DNA from: JANQIV01 sp050117315
GTDB lineage: Bacteria > Bacteroidota > Ignavibacteria > Ignavibacteriales > Melioribacteraceae
Assembly (NCBI GenBank): GCA_050117315.1
Contig: JASFMY010000017.1
Span: 7,377 to 71,376, forward strand
Direction: 5' to 3'
Length of the DNA stretch: 64,000 nt
Part shown: piece after piece, positions 1 through 9,197 of the stretch
How the letters are laid out: every line of letters starts with the position of its first letter
How positions within the stretch are numbered: position 1 is the stretch's first letter
Position numbers and translations under genes: made by a program
The notes under the pieces: generated by a model
The model's database searches: none
Told to the model about the DNA's origin: nothing
Seen by the model: the letters and a program-made list of their open reading frames with translations, nothing else

Positions 1-1
1 C

Positions 2-1543
2 GGTGATATAGTTCAAGTAAATACTTTTTCAATAATTGCTCTTTTTGTATTGCTAATTGCCTGTATAAATTTTATGAATTTATCCACAGCCCGGTCTACA
101 AAACGTGCAAGAGAAGTCGGGATGAGAAAAGTTGTGGGGGCATACAGGCATCAAATTATAAGACAGTTTTTTATTGAGTCAATAGTTACTGCATTCATTT
201 CCCTTTTCTTTTCAATTCTGATTGTTTATTTGACGTTGCCCTTTTTTAATGATCTGTCCGGCAAAGAAATCCTGTTCAATGAAATAAATGTAAATATGTT
301 TTTAATATTTTTTGTTTTAGCCCTTGTTACCGGGATATTTTCCGGGGTTTATCCTGCGTTGTATCTTTCTTCATTCAAACCGGTCAAAGTTTTGAAGAAT
401 ACCGACGGTGCTTCAAAAGGCGGAGCAATTTTTAGAAAAACTTTGGTAATACTTCAATACTCGCTTTCCATAATATTGATAATATCTACAATAACGGTTT
501 ATAATCAGCTTGAATATATGCAGAATAAAAAGCTTGGAATAAACAAAGAGAATATAGTCTATTTCCGGATTAGCAGCGATATTCAAAATAAAAAGGAAAC
601 ATTAAAAACAGAGATGCTGAAAAATCCCGGTGTATTATCACTTGCTGTTTCTACGGAAGTTCCTACACATTACGGAAGTTCTACTTCAGATTTTGACTGG
701 GACGGAAAAAACCAGGATAATGAAGTGCTGTTCCATTTTACCGGTGTTGATGAAGATTATCCTGAAACTTTTGGTGTAGAAATTACATATGGAAGATTCT
801 TTGAAAAGAACCGGTTATCGGATACTTCGGGAATAATAATTAATGAAGCGGCATTAAAAATAATCGGTTATGATGACCCGGTCGGGAAGAGATTAAATAT
901 GTGGGGAGATGATTTTACAATAATTGGGGTAACAAAAGATTTTCATTTCAAAAAGCTTAATAAAAAAATTGAACCCTTAGTAATGAGAAAATTTAAGGAT
1001 TGGGACGACAATACAATGTTTGCTAAAATTTCCGGGAGCAATATTCAGCATACATTGAAATTTATGGAAAATACTTTTAATGAATTCGCCCCGGAAGATC
1101 CGTTTGAATATATATTCCTCGAAGAAAGTTTTGACAATCTTTACAAGGCTGAAATGAGATTGGGTAGATTATTTACTTCGTTTTCCGTTCTTGCGATTAT
1201 GATTTCCTGTCTTGGACTGTTTGGACTTGCCTCTTTTATGGCTGAAAAAAGAACCAAAGAAATAGGCGTTCGCAAAGTTCTCGGCGCAACAATTACAAAC
1301 TTAACAATGCTGCTGTCAAAAGAATTTACAAAATGGGTAATTCTATCAAATATTGTTGCCTGGCCTGTAGCCTGGTATTTTATGAATCAATGGCTCCAGG
1401 ATTTTGCATATAGAATTGAATTTCCGTTGTGGATAATGCCGTTGTCCGGCTTGGCTGCGCTTGGCATTGCCGTGCTCACTGTTTCTTTTCAAACGGTTAA
1501 AGCCTCTTTATCAAATCCGATAAAAGCAATTAAATACGAATAA
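2..1543 (+). CDS. FtsX/MacB-type ABC transporter permease, 5' end outside window
   Basis: The reading frame is open from base 2, so the gene starts upstream of the window; the TTG at base 50 is only an internal codon. The visible part of about 513 residues starts in the first FtsX domain (LLIACINFMNLSTARSTKRAREVGMRKVVGA), followed by a second periplasmic MacB-like domain and a second FtsX domain with the family hallmark ISCLGLFGLASF, then KEIGVRKVLGA. It ends in the family tail NPIKAIKYE. Such proteins are inner-membrane subunits of MacB/LolCE-like mechanotransmission transporters and need a separate ATPase, which is not seen here. The next permease starts 13 bp downstream, so the two are probably co-transcribed. 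Confidence 0.93.
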   Translation, partial: GDIVQVNTFSIIALFVLLIACINFMNLSTARSTKRAREVGMRKVVGAYRHQIIRQFFIESIVTAFISLFFSILIVYLTLPFFNDLSGKEILFNEINVNMFLIFFVLALVTGIFSGVYPALYLSSFKPVKVLKNTDGASKGGAIFRKTLVILQYSLSIILIISTITVYNQLEYMQNKKLGINKENIVYFRISSDIQNKKETLKTEMLKNPGVLSLAVSTEVPTHYGSSTSDFDWDGKNQDNEVLFHFTGVDEDYPETFGVEITYGRFFEKNRLSDTSGIIINEAALKIIGYDDPVGKRLNMWGDDFTIIGVTKDFHFKKLNKKIEPLVMRKFKDWDDNTMFAKISGSNIQHTLKFMENTFNEFAPEDPFEYIFLEESFDNLYKAEMRLGRLFTSFSVLAIMISCLGLFGLASFMAEKRTKEIGVRKVLGATITNLTMLLSKEFTKWVILSNIVAWPVAWYFMNQWLQDFAYRIEFPLWIMPLSGLAALGIAVLTVSFQTVKASLSNPIKAIKYE

Positions 1544-1556
1544 ACGGGAGTAAATA

Positions 1557-3929
1557 ATGTTTAGTCATTTTTTAAAAATAGCTTTAAGAAATCTCAACAA
1601 GCAGAGAACTTATTCTTTTATCAATATAGCCGGACTTGCTTTGGGAATGGCCTGCTCGGTTCTTATTCTTTTATGGGTAAATGATGAACTTAGTTACGAT
1701 AAGTATCACGAGAATATAGATAACCTTTACAGGGTTGAAGAAAATCAATTTTATACCGAAGGTATATTTCACGTTAACGTAACACCTTATCCCTCTGCAC
1801 CGGTTTGGAAAAGTGATATACCTGAAATTGAAAATACGGCACGCTATACTTTTCCCCAGGAAACTTTGTTTAAATACAAAGACAACTCGTTTATAGAAAC
1901 TGATCTTCATTTTATTGATCCCGAATATTTTGAAATGTTTACCGTAGAGATTCTGCAAGGGAATATTAACACCTTTAACGAAAATTTATATTCAATAATT
2001 CTTACGAAAGATATAGCGGATAAATTCTTCGGAGAAGAAAACCCTATTAGCAAAACAATTTCGGTTAACAACGAATATGATGTTACTGTTGCCGCTGTTA
2101 TTCAAAACATTCCTTCCAATTCAACGGATCAATTTACTCTGGCAATGCCTTTTAAGCTGCAGGAAAAGCATGGTAGATGGAACAGGCATTGGGGATCAAA
2201 TTCAATAAGAACATACGTACAGTTAGTGCCCGGTTCATCCATTGAGGAAGTGAATAAAAAGATGACGGAAATTGTTCATAAAAATGTTGAAACCAAAACA
2301 CAGTTTATGCTTTTTCCGTACAAAGATATTCACCTTCATTCATACGGCGGGTTTGAAAAAAATATGGGTAGAGTCCTGAGCCTATACATTTTCGGAGTAA
2401 TAGCGGTGTTTGTTCTTTTAATCGCCTGCATTAACTTTATGAATTTATCAACCGCTAAATCAGCAAACAGGGCTAAAGAAATTGGAATGCGTAAAGTTAT
2501 CGGTGCAAATAGAATTGGAATAATAAGGCAGTTTTTAGGTGAATCTATTTTAATGTCTTTTCTTGGATTGGCTTTTGCTTTGCTTATCGTTGCGGTTTTG
2601 TTAAATCCGTTTAACCAAATTACCGGGAAAGAAATTTCGTTTTCAATTTTTGCAAATTTAGATTTGATTGTCGGTTTGATAATTATTGCTTTTTTAACAG
2701 GCCTAATTGCCGGCACTTACCCGGCTTTATTTCTTTCCAGGTTTATTCCCGTTAAGGTTTTAAAAGGTGATTTAAAGTCCGGAACAAAAGGCTCGTTTTT
2801 TAGAAGGGTACTTGTTGTTTCGCAGTTTACAATTTCAATTGTTTTAATAGTGAGTACACTAATTGTTTTTAAGCAGCTTGAGTACATGAGAAATAAGAGT
2901 CTTGGTTTTGATAAAGAACAGGTGCTGTATATTAATTTAAGAGGGGAATTAAGATCAAGGTATGAAACCGTAAAAAATGCTTTGGAAAATACACCCGGAG
3001 TAATAAGTACTTCCGGCGTTCAATCAGAACCCGGATTTGTTTACAGCAATTCGGGAGGCGCTGATTGGGACGGAAAGGATCCTGAGATGAGTGTGCTGGT
3101 TTCTCATACTGCAGTTGACTTCAATTATATTGGAACAATGAAAATGGAAATGGTGGAAGGGAGAACATTTTCCAAAGAATATTCGGGTGATTTGTTATCG
3201 GATTCATCGGAGACCGGTAACTTTATTATTAATGAAGAATTGGCAAGAATTATGGGCGGCGGTTCAATGGTTGGTAAACGATTGGATTTTTGGGGTATTA
3301 ATGGAACAGTAGTAGGTGTAATGAAAAATTTTCATTTTCAAAAAATAAATAACAAAATAGATCCCCTTGCTTTTTTTGTTTACAAACCTTACATGAGAAA
3401 TATTGTTATCAGAATTTCACCCGAAAATATTCCCCGAACAGTGAATGCTATTGAAGAAAAGTGGTCTTCTGTTGTTCCCGATAATCCTTTTGATTTCAAA
3501 TTTCTTGATGATGATTTCGATGAACTATATAGAACCGAAGAAAGAATGTTCGACCTTGTTAAGTACTTTTCCGTACTCGCTATTGTTATTGCCTGTCTTG
3601 GACTTTTCGGGTTGGCATCTTTTACCGCGGAACAAAAGAAAAAAGAATTAGGAATAAGAAAGGTATTAGGCGCTACCGAAGTAAACTTAACTTTTTTGCT
3701 TTGTAAAGAATTTTTCTACTTGGTTCTGCTTTCAAATGTAATAGCATTACCGGCTGCATTTTATGTAGCGGAATGGTGGCTTCAGGAATTTGCTTATAAA
3801 ATAAGTATGCCTTATGAAGTATTTGTAATGTCGGGTATATTGGCGATTGCAGTAGCTTTGATTACAGTGGGTTACCAGGCGCTTAAAGCTGCTTTAAGCA
3901 ACCCTGTTGAATCTATAAAGTATGAGTAA
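1557..3929 (+). CDS. FtsX/MacB-type ABC transporter permease (790 aa, no prefix domain)
   Basis: This is a complete two-FtsX permease. It begins directly with the N-terminal membrane helix (MFSHFLKIALRNLNKQRTYS), followed by a periplasmic domain, a first FtsX block near residues 285-430 (LLIACINFMNLSTAKSANRA, IGMRKVIGA), a second periplasmic domain, and a C-terminal FtsX block with IACLGLFGLASF and LGIRKVLGA. The tail NPVESIKYE is shared with its paralogues. A GGGAG ribosome site lies just before ATG 1557. It lacks the PadR-associated prefix of the genes at 10-23 kb and so belongs to the shorter subfamily with the gene at 23887. A strong hairpin follows the stop. Substrate unknown; no ATPase is encoded nearby. 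Confidence 0.95.
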   Translation: MFSHFLKIALRNLNKQRTYSFINIAGLALGMACSVLILLWVNDELSYDKYHENIDNLYRVEENQFYTEGIFHVNVTPYPSAPVWKSDIPEIENTARYTFPQETLFKYKDNSFIETDLHFIDPEYFEMFTVEILQGNINTFNENLYSIILTKDIADKFFGEENPISKTISVNNEYDVTVAAVIQNIPSNSTDQFTLAMPFKLQEKHGRWNRHWGSNSIRTYVQLVPGSSIEEVNKKMTEIVHKNVETKTQFMLFPYKDIHLHSYGGFEKNMGRVLSLYIFGVIAVFVLLIACINFMNLSTAKSANRAKEIGMRKVIGANRIGIIRQFLGESILMSFLGLAFALLIVAVLLNPFNQITGKEISFSIFANLDLIVGLIIIAFLTGLIAGTYPALFLSRFIPVKVLKGDLKSGTKGSFFRRVLVVSQFTISIVLIVSTLIVFKQLEYMRNKSLGFDKEQVLYINLRGELRSRYETVKNALENTPGVISTSGVQSEPGFVYSNSGGADWDGKDPEMSVLVSHTAVDFNYIGTMKMEMVEGRTFSKEYSGDLLSDSSETGNFIINEELARIMGGGSMVGKRLDFWGINGTVVGVMKNFHFQKINNKIDPLAFFVYKPYMRNIVIRISPENIPRTVNAIEEKWSSVVPDNPFDFKFLDDDFDELYRTEERMFDLVKYFSVLAIVIACLGLFGLASFTAEQKKKELGIRKVLGATEVNLTFLLCKEFFYLVLLSNVIALPAAFYVAEWWLQEFAYKISMPYEVFVMSGILAIAVALITVGYQALKAALSNPVESIKYE

Positions 3930-4078
3930 ATTTTAAATTTGAAAACCTTGAAGGTTTTAAGACCTTCAAGGTTGATATGTTATGCCGGCTTCATTTCACT
4001 GAGACACTCCAAGACACATATATATATCTTTCAAACTATCATTCAATTCTCTGCATCATTTGGATTTTTTTATTACTG
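3930..4078 (+). repeat. Duplicated intergenic block (copy 1; copy 2 at 23652-23800)
   Basis: The DNA after the permease stop, including the hairpin and the following AT-rich spacer (TATATATCTTTCAAACTATC and beyond), recurs almost unchanged at 23652-23800. Similarity also reaches back into the last codons of the preceding permeases (AACCCTGTTGAATC). Both copies are followed by homologous permease genes, so the whole unit of permease 3' end, spacer and next permease has been duplicated. Confidence 0.85.
3944..3973 (+). terminator. Perfect 12-bp hairpin after permease gene
   Basis: AACCTTGAAGGT pairs with ACCTTCAAGGTT across a TTTAAG loop, 15 bp after the stop codon. There is no long T tract, so termination is likely but not certain. 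The same structure follows the gene ending at 23651. Confidence 0.6.
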
Positions 4079-5138
4079 ATGACTGAACCTTACTCAATCG
4101 TTTTAACAAAAAGTACCGCCGAAAAATATTTTGCCGATGAAAACCCGATGGGTAAAACAATAAAGGTAAATAACGATTTTACGTGCATGGTTACAGCCGT
4201 GCTTGAAGACCTTCCTAAAAACTCATCAAATAATTTTAATTACCTTATTTCATTTTCTACTTATGAAAAAGTTATAACCCCGGAATACCTGGACAATTGG
4301 AATACTATCGGGTGTTATACTTATGTCCTTTTGCAGAATAGTATTTCGTTACCTGAGCTTAATTCTAAAATTAAAGATTTGTTGCGAACATACATATCAA
4401 AGGATTATCCAAGTCACGTATACCTAAAACCGTTATCTCAAATTCATTTGTATTCAGACATACTGGGCGAACACGGTCCTTCGGGTGATCCTGATACAAT
4501 AATAATTTATTCGGCAATTGGTGTTTTTATCCTGTTGATAGCTTCAATTAATTTTATGAATCTATCAACTAAGCAGGTGGAATCCTAGGTTCATAAACAG
4601 GGAAATGGAGCTTTCAATAAAATTGTCGCCGGCAAATAAAGAAGCAACTATTGATGAAATAAAAACACGTTTTAACGAACATTTCCCCCATCAAATATTT
4701 GAATATAGCTCAATGGAAGAAAACTTTGAATGGCTTTTCAGAAATGAAGATACAACTGCCAAAACCGCAGGATACTTTTCAATTCTTGCAATATTTATTT
4801 CATGTTTGGGTTTGTTCGGGCTTTCGTCATTTACGGCAGAACAAAAACGAAAAGAAATCGGGATTCGAAAAGTATTGGGCGGTTCTGTTTTGAATGTTGT
4901 TTATCAACTTGTGAAAGAATCGTTACGCCCTGTTGTTGCGGCGATTATAATTGCATTGCCCGTAGCATATTATTTCATTGGTAAATGGCTTCAGGAATTC
5001 GCGTACAGAATTGAAATCTCTTATATAGTTTTGATTATCTCAAGCTTATCGGCAATAATTATAGCTTTAATTACGGTTGGATACCAATCGGTAAAAGCAG
5101 CAATCGCAAATCCGGCTGATACACTTAAGTATGAGTGA
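4079..5138 (+). pseudogene. FtsX permease pseudogene with two internal deletions
   Basis: This is a shortened copy of the permease at 23887-26274. Positions 4084-4575 match the middle of that gene almost base for base (TEPYSIVLTKSTAEKYF to FMNLST). The 5' end is missing: the spacer joins directly into codon ~143 at a short shared CTGAA, a deletion of roughly 510 bp relative to the intact copy. A second deletion of roughly 910 bp removes the rest of the first FtsX block and most of the second periplasmic domain, joining near 4576. After it the frame changes: the first part stops at 4586-4588, and the C-terminal FtsX part (FISCLGLFGLSSF, IGIRKVLGG) resumes near 4605 and ends in NPADTLKYE. The 3' part is more diverged from the 23887 gene than the near-identical 5' part. 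No functional product is expected. Confidence 0.9.
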
Positions 5139-5164
5139 ATTTTGTAATTCATACTTGTCTGTTC

Positions 5165-5196
5165 AACAAAGGCTACAGTAAAATGTAGCCTTTGTT
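5165..5196 (+). terminator. Rho-independent-type hairpin after the permease pseudogene
   Basis: AACAAAGGCTACA pairs perfectly with TGTAGCCTTTGTT (13 bp) around a GTAAAA loop, 26 bp after the pseudogene stop. It marks the end of the first permease run. Confidence 0.75.
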
Positions 5197-5471
5197 AGTT
5201 GACCATACTCAGCATAAACCAATAAATCATAACACATCCGTTTCATATGAGCTATTGCTCCGGCAATAATATATGTTGCATTGTTATGGTGTAAATTTGG
5301 TTTCGGATTTTGTTTTTTTTTATGAACTCTCTCTTATCTCTCTTACAAAGTGAGATGTCTATGGAAAATTCCGTAACCAATTTATTGTTACTTCATTATT
5401 CTTACACTATACTTTTGCATTGTTTATTATTGTCAGGTTAATAATACAATACTAATCTTGCTAATGTATCA
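5197..5471. other. AT-rich spacer without recognised genes
   Basis: Together with the terminator this separates the permease run from the peptide gene on the opposite strand. No credible coding region, RNA gene or repeat was seen. Confidence 0.5.
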
Positions 5472-5690
5472 TTACGGCAATGGGGGACACAAAGAGGTTG
5501 GACACATTAGTCTGAAACAAGTGCTTATACAAGTTGGATCCACAGGGCATGAGAGATCACAAGTATACTCTCCCCCTTCGGGAAATGTTGGAAGATTACC
5601 CTGTACAGTTCCTTTTGCTTTAGCGTCAGAAAGGGCAAAGTCAAATGAATCGACTTTTAAATTTTCGATATTCAGCTTCAACTTTTTCAT
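5472..5690 (-). CDS. Lanthipeptide-like RiPP precursor peptide (72 aa, orphan)
   Basis: The chosen start, ATG at 5690, has GGAG five bases upstream, and the leader begins at once with MKKLKLNIENLKVDSFDF. This resembles leaders of Bacteroidota/Longimicrobia class I (pinensin-like) lanthipeptide precursors: a basic start, LxxLKVxSF, then a GTVQGN stretch near residues 27-32. The C-terminal core (about residues 41-72) has six Cys (44, 48, 54, 58, 63, 68) interleaved with Thr/Ser at 43, 47, 53, 56, 57, 65 and 66, and ends in a proline-rich tail. This is what lanthionine formation would use. The frame is open further upstream to 5996, but that part has no ribosome site and is repeat-derived. No LanB/LanC/LanM or peptidase gene is in the window, so modification would have to act in trans. 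Family assignment is by motif only. Confidence 0.68.
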   Translation of the reverse strand: MKKLKLNIENLKVDSFDFALSDAKAKGTVQGNLPTFPEGGEYTCDLSCPVDPTCISTCFRLMCPTSLCPPLP

Positions 5691-5921
5691 AAATGCTCCA
5701 ATTATGTGATTGAATAATTTTAATTTAGATGACAAAAATAAATTAGAATTATTAATATCAATAATAAAGTCATATTTAATGGTACATATTTGTAGAATAA
5801 TTGGTGTTGTTATAGATCCGAAAATGCTATAAATTAAAAATTTTTTATTTAATACTTTATCGAACAGCTTATTTATTTTTCGTTTCAATACCTCCGGAGA
5901 CTTATAAAACCAAATGAACTT

Positions 5922-6060
5922 TTTTGAGTAGACATTGCGAGGCGTTTTTTGCCGAAGCCTGTCCGCCGTACAAAGTGTACTTTGGAAGGCGGGCAATCTT
6001 TCGTTTTTAGCTCAAAATAGAGATCACTTCGCTTCGCTCGTGATGACAAGAATACTTTTG
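5922..6060. repeat. Composite palindromic intergenic repeat
   Basis: The block contains a CATTGCGAGGCG...GCCGAAGC part and a GATCACTTCGCTTCGCTCGTGATGAC part, the look of widespread bacterial intergenic palindromes. Between them sits a CCTGTCCGCCGTAC...ACTTTGGAAGGCGGGCA module that closely matches the interior of the three TA-flanked elements at 8983, 28735 and 61376. It overlaps the spurious upstream extension of the peptide ORF. Confidence 0.6.
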
Positions 6061-6810
6061 AGACAGCCTCTTGGTCATTGACTTATGTCTATACAGTAAC
6101 TTAAGACCGGCAAACCTTTCGACTATAGCTGATTAAAATGTTCTAAATTAATTAATATCTTGATTTTTTATCAACGATTTTTATAATTTTATTTAAAAAT
6201 TTTTTGCTGTTGTTTAACAATTTTAGTTTCTTTCAGCCTGCTTCGGAGAGGGTCACCCGCGTAACGGAAGGCTTTATCGGGACAACGGAAAGGCATAACG
6301 AATCGAAGATGATAATTACCGCAAGGTGGAGAATAACGCCGTCCAGAAGTCATCATCTTTTGGTCTGATCGTGAGGACGCGGGAATCAAGACCTGGAAAG
6401 TAGGGTTTCGGCTATAATTATCGTTATTGGTAAAAATAACAGCAGCCTTCCACCGGAATTATATATTGGAAATCCGGCATCTCTTAAGTGAGTGTAATTT
6501 TTAATAAATAAACGTATATAAATAAGCCAGGGGAGTTGAAATGACAAAACCAAACGGAATACGCAGGAAATACAATATCCCCCGACGCTGAAATGATACA
6601 ATATTCCAGAACGTATTAAAATATGTTAAACCAGGATTCAGTCCAAACTCGACGAGTGTTGAACACTTTTTTTTAAGGATTTAGTATTTCGTCGAACAGG
6701 CTTTCCCGGATGATAAAACCATGGAATGAGTATTCTGTTTCGATAATTTTGAAATAATAATATTAACAAATACAAACAGCCGGTATTAAAACAATTCATA
6801 GGAGATAATT
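6061..6810. other. Long intergenic region, no gene recognised
   Basis: The first ~150 bp is AT-rich. A more GC-rich stretch at about 6225-6400 contains short inverted repeats (GATGAT/ATCATC) and could be a decayed repeat or a structured RNA; it was not identified. Near 6650-6674 a short AGTGT/ACACT hairpin is followed by eight T residues and resembles a weak terminator. The last 40 bp (ACAAACAGCCGGTATTAAAA plus GGAG) is repeated before the gene at 9198 and is the 5' leader of the small secreted protein gene. Confidence 0.45.
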
Positions 6811-7194
6811 ATGAAAAAAATAATCGTAATTTCATTTTTTCTTGTATTTAGCTTAAATCTATCAGCAGAAAGCGCGGAAGTACATAAAACAGTGACTAGT
6901 GCAACTCCAGAGGTATATTCTGATCGTTTACATAGGTATTTTGCAGCAGATTTCTCATGGCATGTTTATGCTATCGCTGTTGCAACTAATTATGAAGCAT
7001 ATGCAAAAGTTGAAGCACATGCTGCTAATATCCCGTGGTCAAGGACGGCTTATATTGATGAAGATATATATGATCGTGATGAATACAGTGGAACGTATCG
7101 AGTTAATTACGGTGTCAATTTGTCTTACAGAATTGAAGTGAAAGATAGTGCATCTGTATTGGAAATCTACACTTTAGCTGAAATTTCATGGTAA
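6811..7194 (+). CDS. Small secreted protein, paralogue of the 9198 gene (127 aa)
   Basis: Not a family I recognise. A clear signal peptide (MKKIIVISFFLVFSLNLSA) predicts export. The mature part of about 107 residues is rich in Tyr, Ala and acidic residues. It shares a central DFSWHVYAIAVA block and the C-terminal LEIYTLAEISW with the protein at 9198 (DFDYHIYVIGIA and LEIYTIAEVSW). The upstream leader is also duplicated between the two genes. GGAG lies before the ATG. A SurA/PpiC-like lipoprotein gene starts 49 bp downstream in the same direction, suggesting that the secreted protein and its foldase are made together; that link is inference. The conserved C-terminal Trp could be a recognition or fold feature. 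Confidence 0.8.
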   Translation: MKKIIVISFFLVFSLNLSAESAEVHKTVTSATPEVYSDRLHRYFAADFSWHVYAIAVATNYEAYAKVEAHAANIPWSRTAYIDEDIYDRDEYSGTYRVNYGVNLSYRIEVKDSASVLEIYTLAEISW

Positions 7195-7243
7195 ACAAAA
7201 AATTGCAACTTTAACAATTTAATACCGGCTAAAAAAAGGAAAA

Positions 7244-8929
7244 ATGATGATCTCAAATTCAAATTATAATTTCCTAAATTTTGTTATACTTCTTCAATTT
7301 TTTGCTTGCGGTAATAATGCAAATAATAATATCGACACATCTCTGGCATTCAAGGTAGGATCAATTTCCGTTACACGTTATGAACTGCAAAAAAATTTAA
7401 AACCAATGATAGATAATTATATCGAAGAATTTAATGCTCCTCCCCCGGATGATTCAATTAAAACCTGGAAGAACAAATTCATCAACAAATTTTATTTTGC
7501 CGCTGATGCATACGAAAAAGGATATTATCAAGATGAGATGATTGAAAACATAGTCAATGATATGGCTTGTTATATGCTTACTAAAAAAAGAGGACTTGTT
7601 CAGCAAAGATTAATTAAAGATGAAGTAAATCTTGATGAATGCGACCTACCGCAGCTTTACGAAAGACGAAGATATAACTATTATTTCGATTTCATCAAAT
7701 TTAGAAACATGGACCAACTTAAAAAAATGCTCGGCGACACATTAAAAATAAAAACAGCAAAGCAGTTTTCTTCGCTGATGGACAGCTTAAAAGCAGACCC
7801 GGAGATTTTGTCAAAATCAGTTGACGGATTTCCATGGCCTTACGCGCTTGTTTGGGATATATGTGATGAAATCTATGAAATGGAAACCGGTCAAATTTCC
7901 GATTTTATTCAAGCAAAAACGGGTGTTTACATCGTGCATTTAAAAAAGAAAGAGTTAACTGAACAGGAAAGTTATGAAAAGTTCAAACAAGAATTTCCAC
8001 GCTTTTACGAACTGGCAAAAGGTCATTGGTTAATAAATCACAATGAAAACAGAATTATAGAAAAATCGAAAATACAAGTAAATGAAGATAACTTTAACAT
8101 ACTCTATAATTATATAAGCAAAATGGAAAACAAGAATCAAATCAACAGGGATTCCATAAAACATATCTTGAACGAACCAATTCTAGGTTATGAAATTGAA
8201 TCCAGAAAGGTGGAGAAATTCATCTTGGATTTTCTAAACTTTTACGGAAGGCAAGTTTTAAAGAGCGCCATTGAAAGTAAAGAAATCTTAAAAGGTTACA
8301 TCACACGCATGGTTATAGAGGATTATCTTCTGTTTGAAGCAGAACGTTTAGAACTGGCAAAAGAAGAACAATTTGTACTCGATCGAAAGAATTATAAGAA
8401 TAGTCTAGTTTATCGTAAATATGAACAAAATGAACTCGGGATTGATCCTGTTACGGAAAATGATATAATTAACGAATATCAAAAACAAAAAGGAAATTTC
8501 CTAGAGCCAATCAACGGCGTTTATACGGTACTCGAGTTTGATGATGACAAACTTGCATATAATGCGCTTGATGAACTAAAAAAATTAGTCAAAGAAAAAT
8601 CTATTGAGCAATTTAAGCCTAATGAATTGTCTGGATTGGTATATCATGTTTTAAATGATACGATTAATTATCAATCTTGTGAATTTCCGGATATGATTAA
8701 ACGAGAACTGCAAATGTCAAAATCAGAAATTATTGGTCCGGAAAAAATTGACGACACGTTTAAATTATTTTGGAGGCTAAAACACCTCGAAACCGGATAT
8801 AAGCCAATTGAAGAAGTATATGACTATCTTTACCGCTCAATTCAGAAAAGGATGCATGATAGGGCAAAAGCAAAATTATTACCGGGACTAAAACAGAAAT
8901 ATGACCTTACAATATATAATATTGACTAA
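7244..8929 (+). CDS. SurA/PpiC-like peptidyl-prolyl isomerase lipoprotein (561 aa)
   Basis: The N-terminus is short and hydrophobic with a lipobox-like FFAC (Cys22), so a membrane-anchored periplasmic lipoprotein is likely. Residues ~35-140 look like the helical SurA/PrsA N-domain (VGSISVTRYELQKNLKP). Residues ~145-237 look like a parvulin domain, with FDFIKFRNMDQLKKML, a GFPW segment and the typical GQISDFIQAKTGVYIVHLKK end. From about residue 315 a second helical half begins, followed by a weaker parvulin-like end. Members of this family chaperone outer-membrane or secreted proteins. Position between two paralogous small secreted proteins suggests a dedicated client. The isomerase assignment is moderate, since sequence similarity outside the GQIS...GVYIV region is low. 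Confidence 0.75.
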   Translation: MMISNSNYNFLNFVILLQFFACGNNANNNIDTSLAFKVGSISVTRYELQKNLKPMIDNYIEEFNAPPPDDSIKTWKNKFINKFYFAADAYEKGYYQDEMIENIVNDMACYMLTKKRGLVQQRLIKDEVNLDECDLPQLYERRRYNYYFDFIKFRNMDQLKKMLGDTLKIKTAKQFSSLMDSLKADPEILSKSVDGFPWPYALVWDICDEIYEMETGQISDFIQAKTGVYIVHLKKKELTEQESYEKFKQEFPRFYELAKGHWLINHNENRIIEKSKIQVNEDNFNILYNYISKMENKNQINRDSIKHILNEPILGYEIESRKVEKFILDFLNFYGRQVLKSAIESKEILKGYITRMVIEDYLLFEAERLELAKEEQFVLDRKNYKNSLVYRKYEQNELGIDPVTENDIINEYQKQKGNFLEPINGVYTVLEFDDDKLAYNALDELKKLVKEKSIEQFKPNELSGLVYHVLNDTINYQSCEFPDMIKRELQMSKSEIIGPEKIDDTFKLFWRLKHLETGYKPIEEVYDYLYRSIQKRMHDRAKAKLLPGLKQKYDLTIYNID

Positions 8930-8982
8930 ATGCATAAGTTCAGAGAACCTTGAAGAATGAACAAAAAAATACTGCTTACATA

Positions 8983-9126
8983 TACACAAGCCAAATTGGT
9001 TTTGGGATTTTACCATAAAGTCCTCTCTTTTTAAGACCTGCCCGCCGTACGAGACTTTGGAAGGCGGGGAGGATTTAGGTGAGTTCTAAATAAAAACTAA
9101 ATCCCAAAACCAATTTGTAACAAGTA
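8983..9126 (+). mobile_element. MITE-like element, copy 1, flanked by TA
   Basis: A 144-bp element bounded by TA dinucleotides (8981-8982 and 9127-9128). Its left end TACACAAGCCAAATTGG and right end CCAATTTGTAACAAGTA form terminal inverted repeats that continue as TTTTGGGATTT/AAATCCCAAAA. The interior carries the CCTGCCCGCCGTAC...CTTTGGAAGGCGGGGAGG module. It has no coding capacity. Near-identical copies lie at 28735-28876 and 61376-61517. TA duplication is characteristic of the IS630/Tc1-mariner superfamily; no transposase is in the window. Confidence 0.85.
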
Positions 9127-9197
9127 TACTTGAACTTGTAACAACAATATGAACAAATACAAACAGCCGGTATTAAAATAATTTATAGGAGGTAATT

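Noticed and set aside
3977..4083. N-terminal extension of the deleted permease pseudogene as a new start
   Set aside because: These codons lie in the duplicated non-coding spacer (matching 23700-23800), so the frame is accidental.
5691..5996. Upstream extension of the precursor-peptide ORF to 174 aa
   Set aside because: The extra 102 residues have no ribosome site, are partly encoded by an intergenic repeat, and precede a leader that already starts with a well-placed GGAG and ATG.
6189..6601. Minus-strand ORFs of 66 and 71 aa
   Set aside because: They have no ribosome site, no recognisable domain and composition unlike neighbouring proteins. They look like chance frames in a GC-richer intergenic patch.
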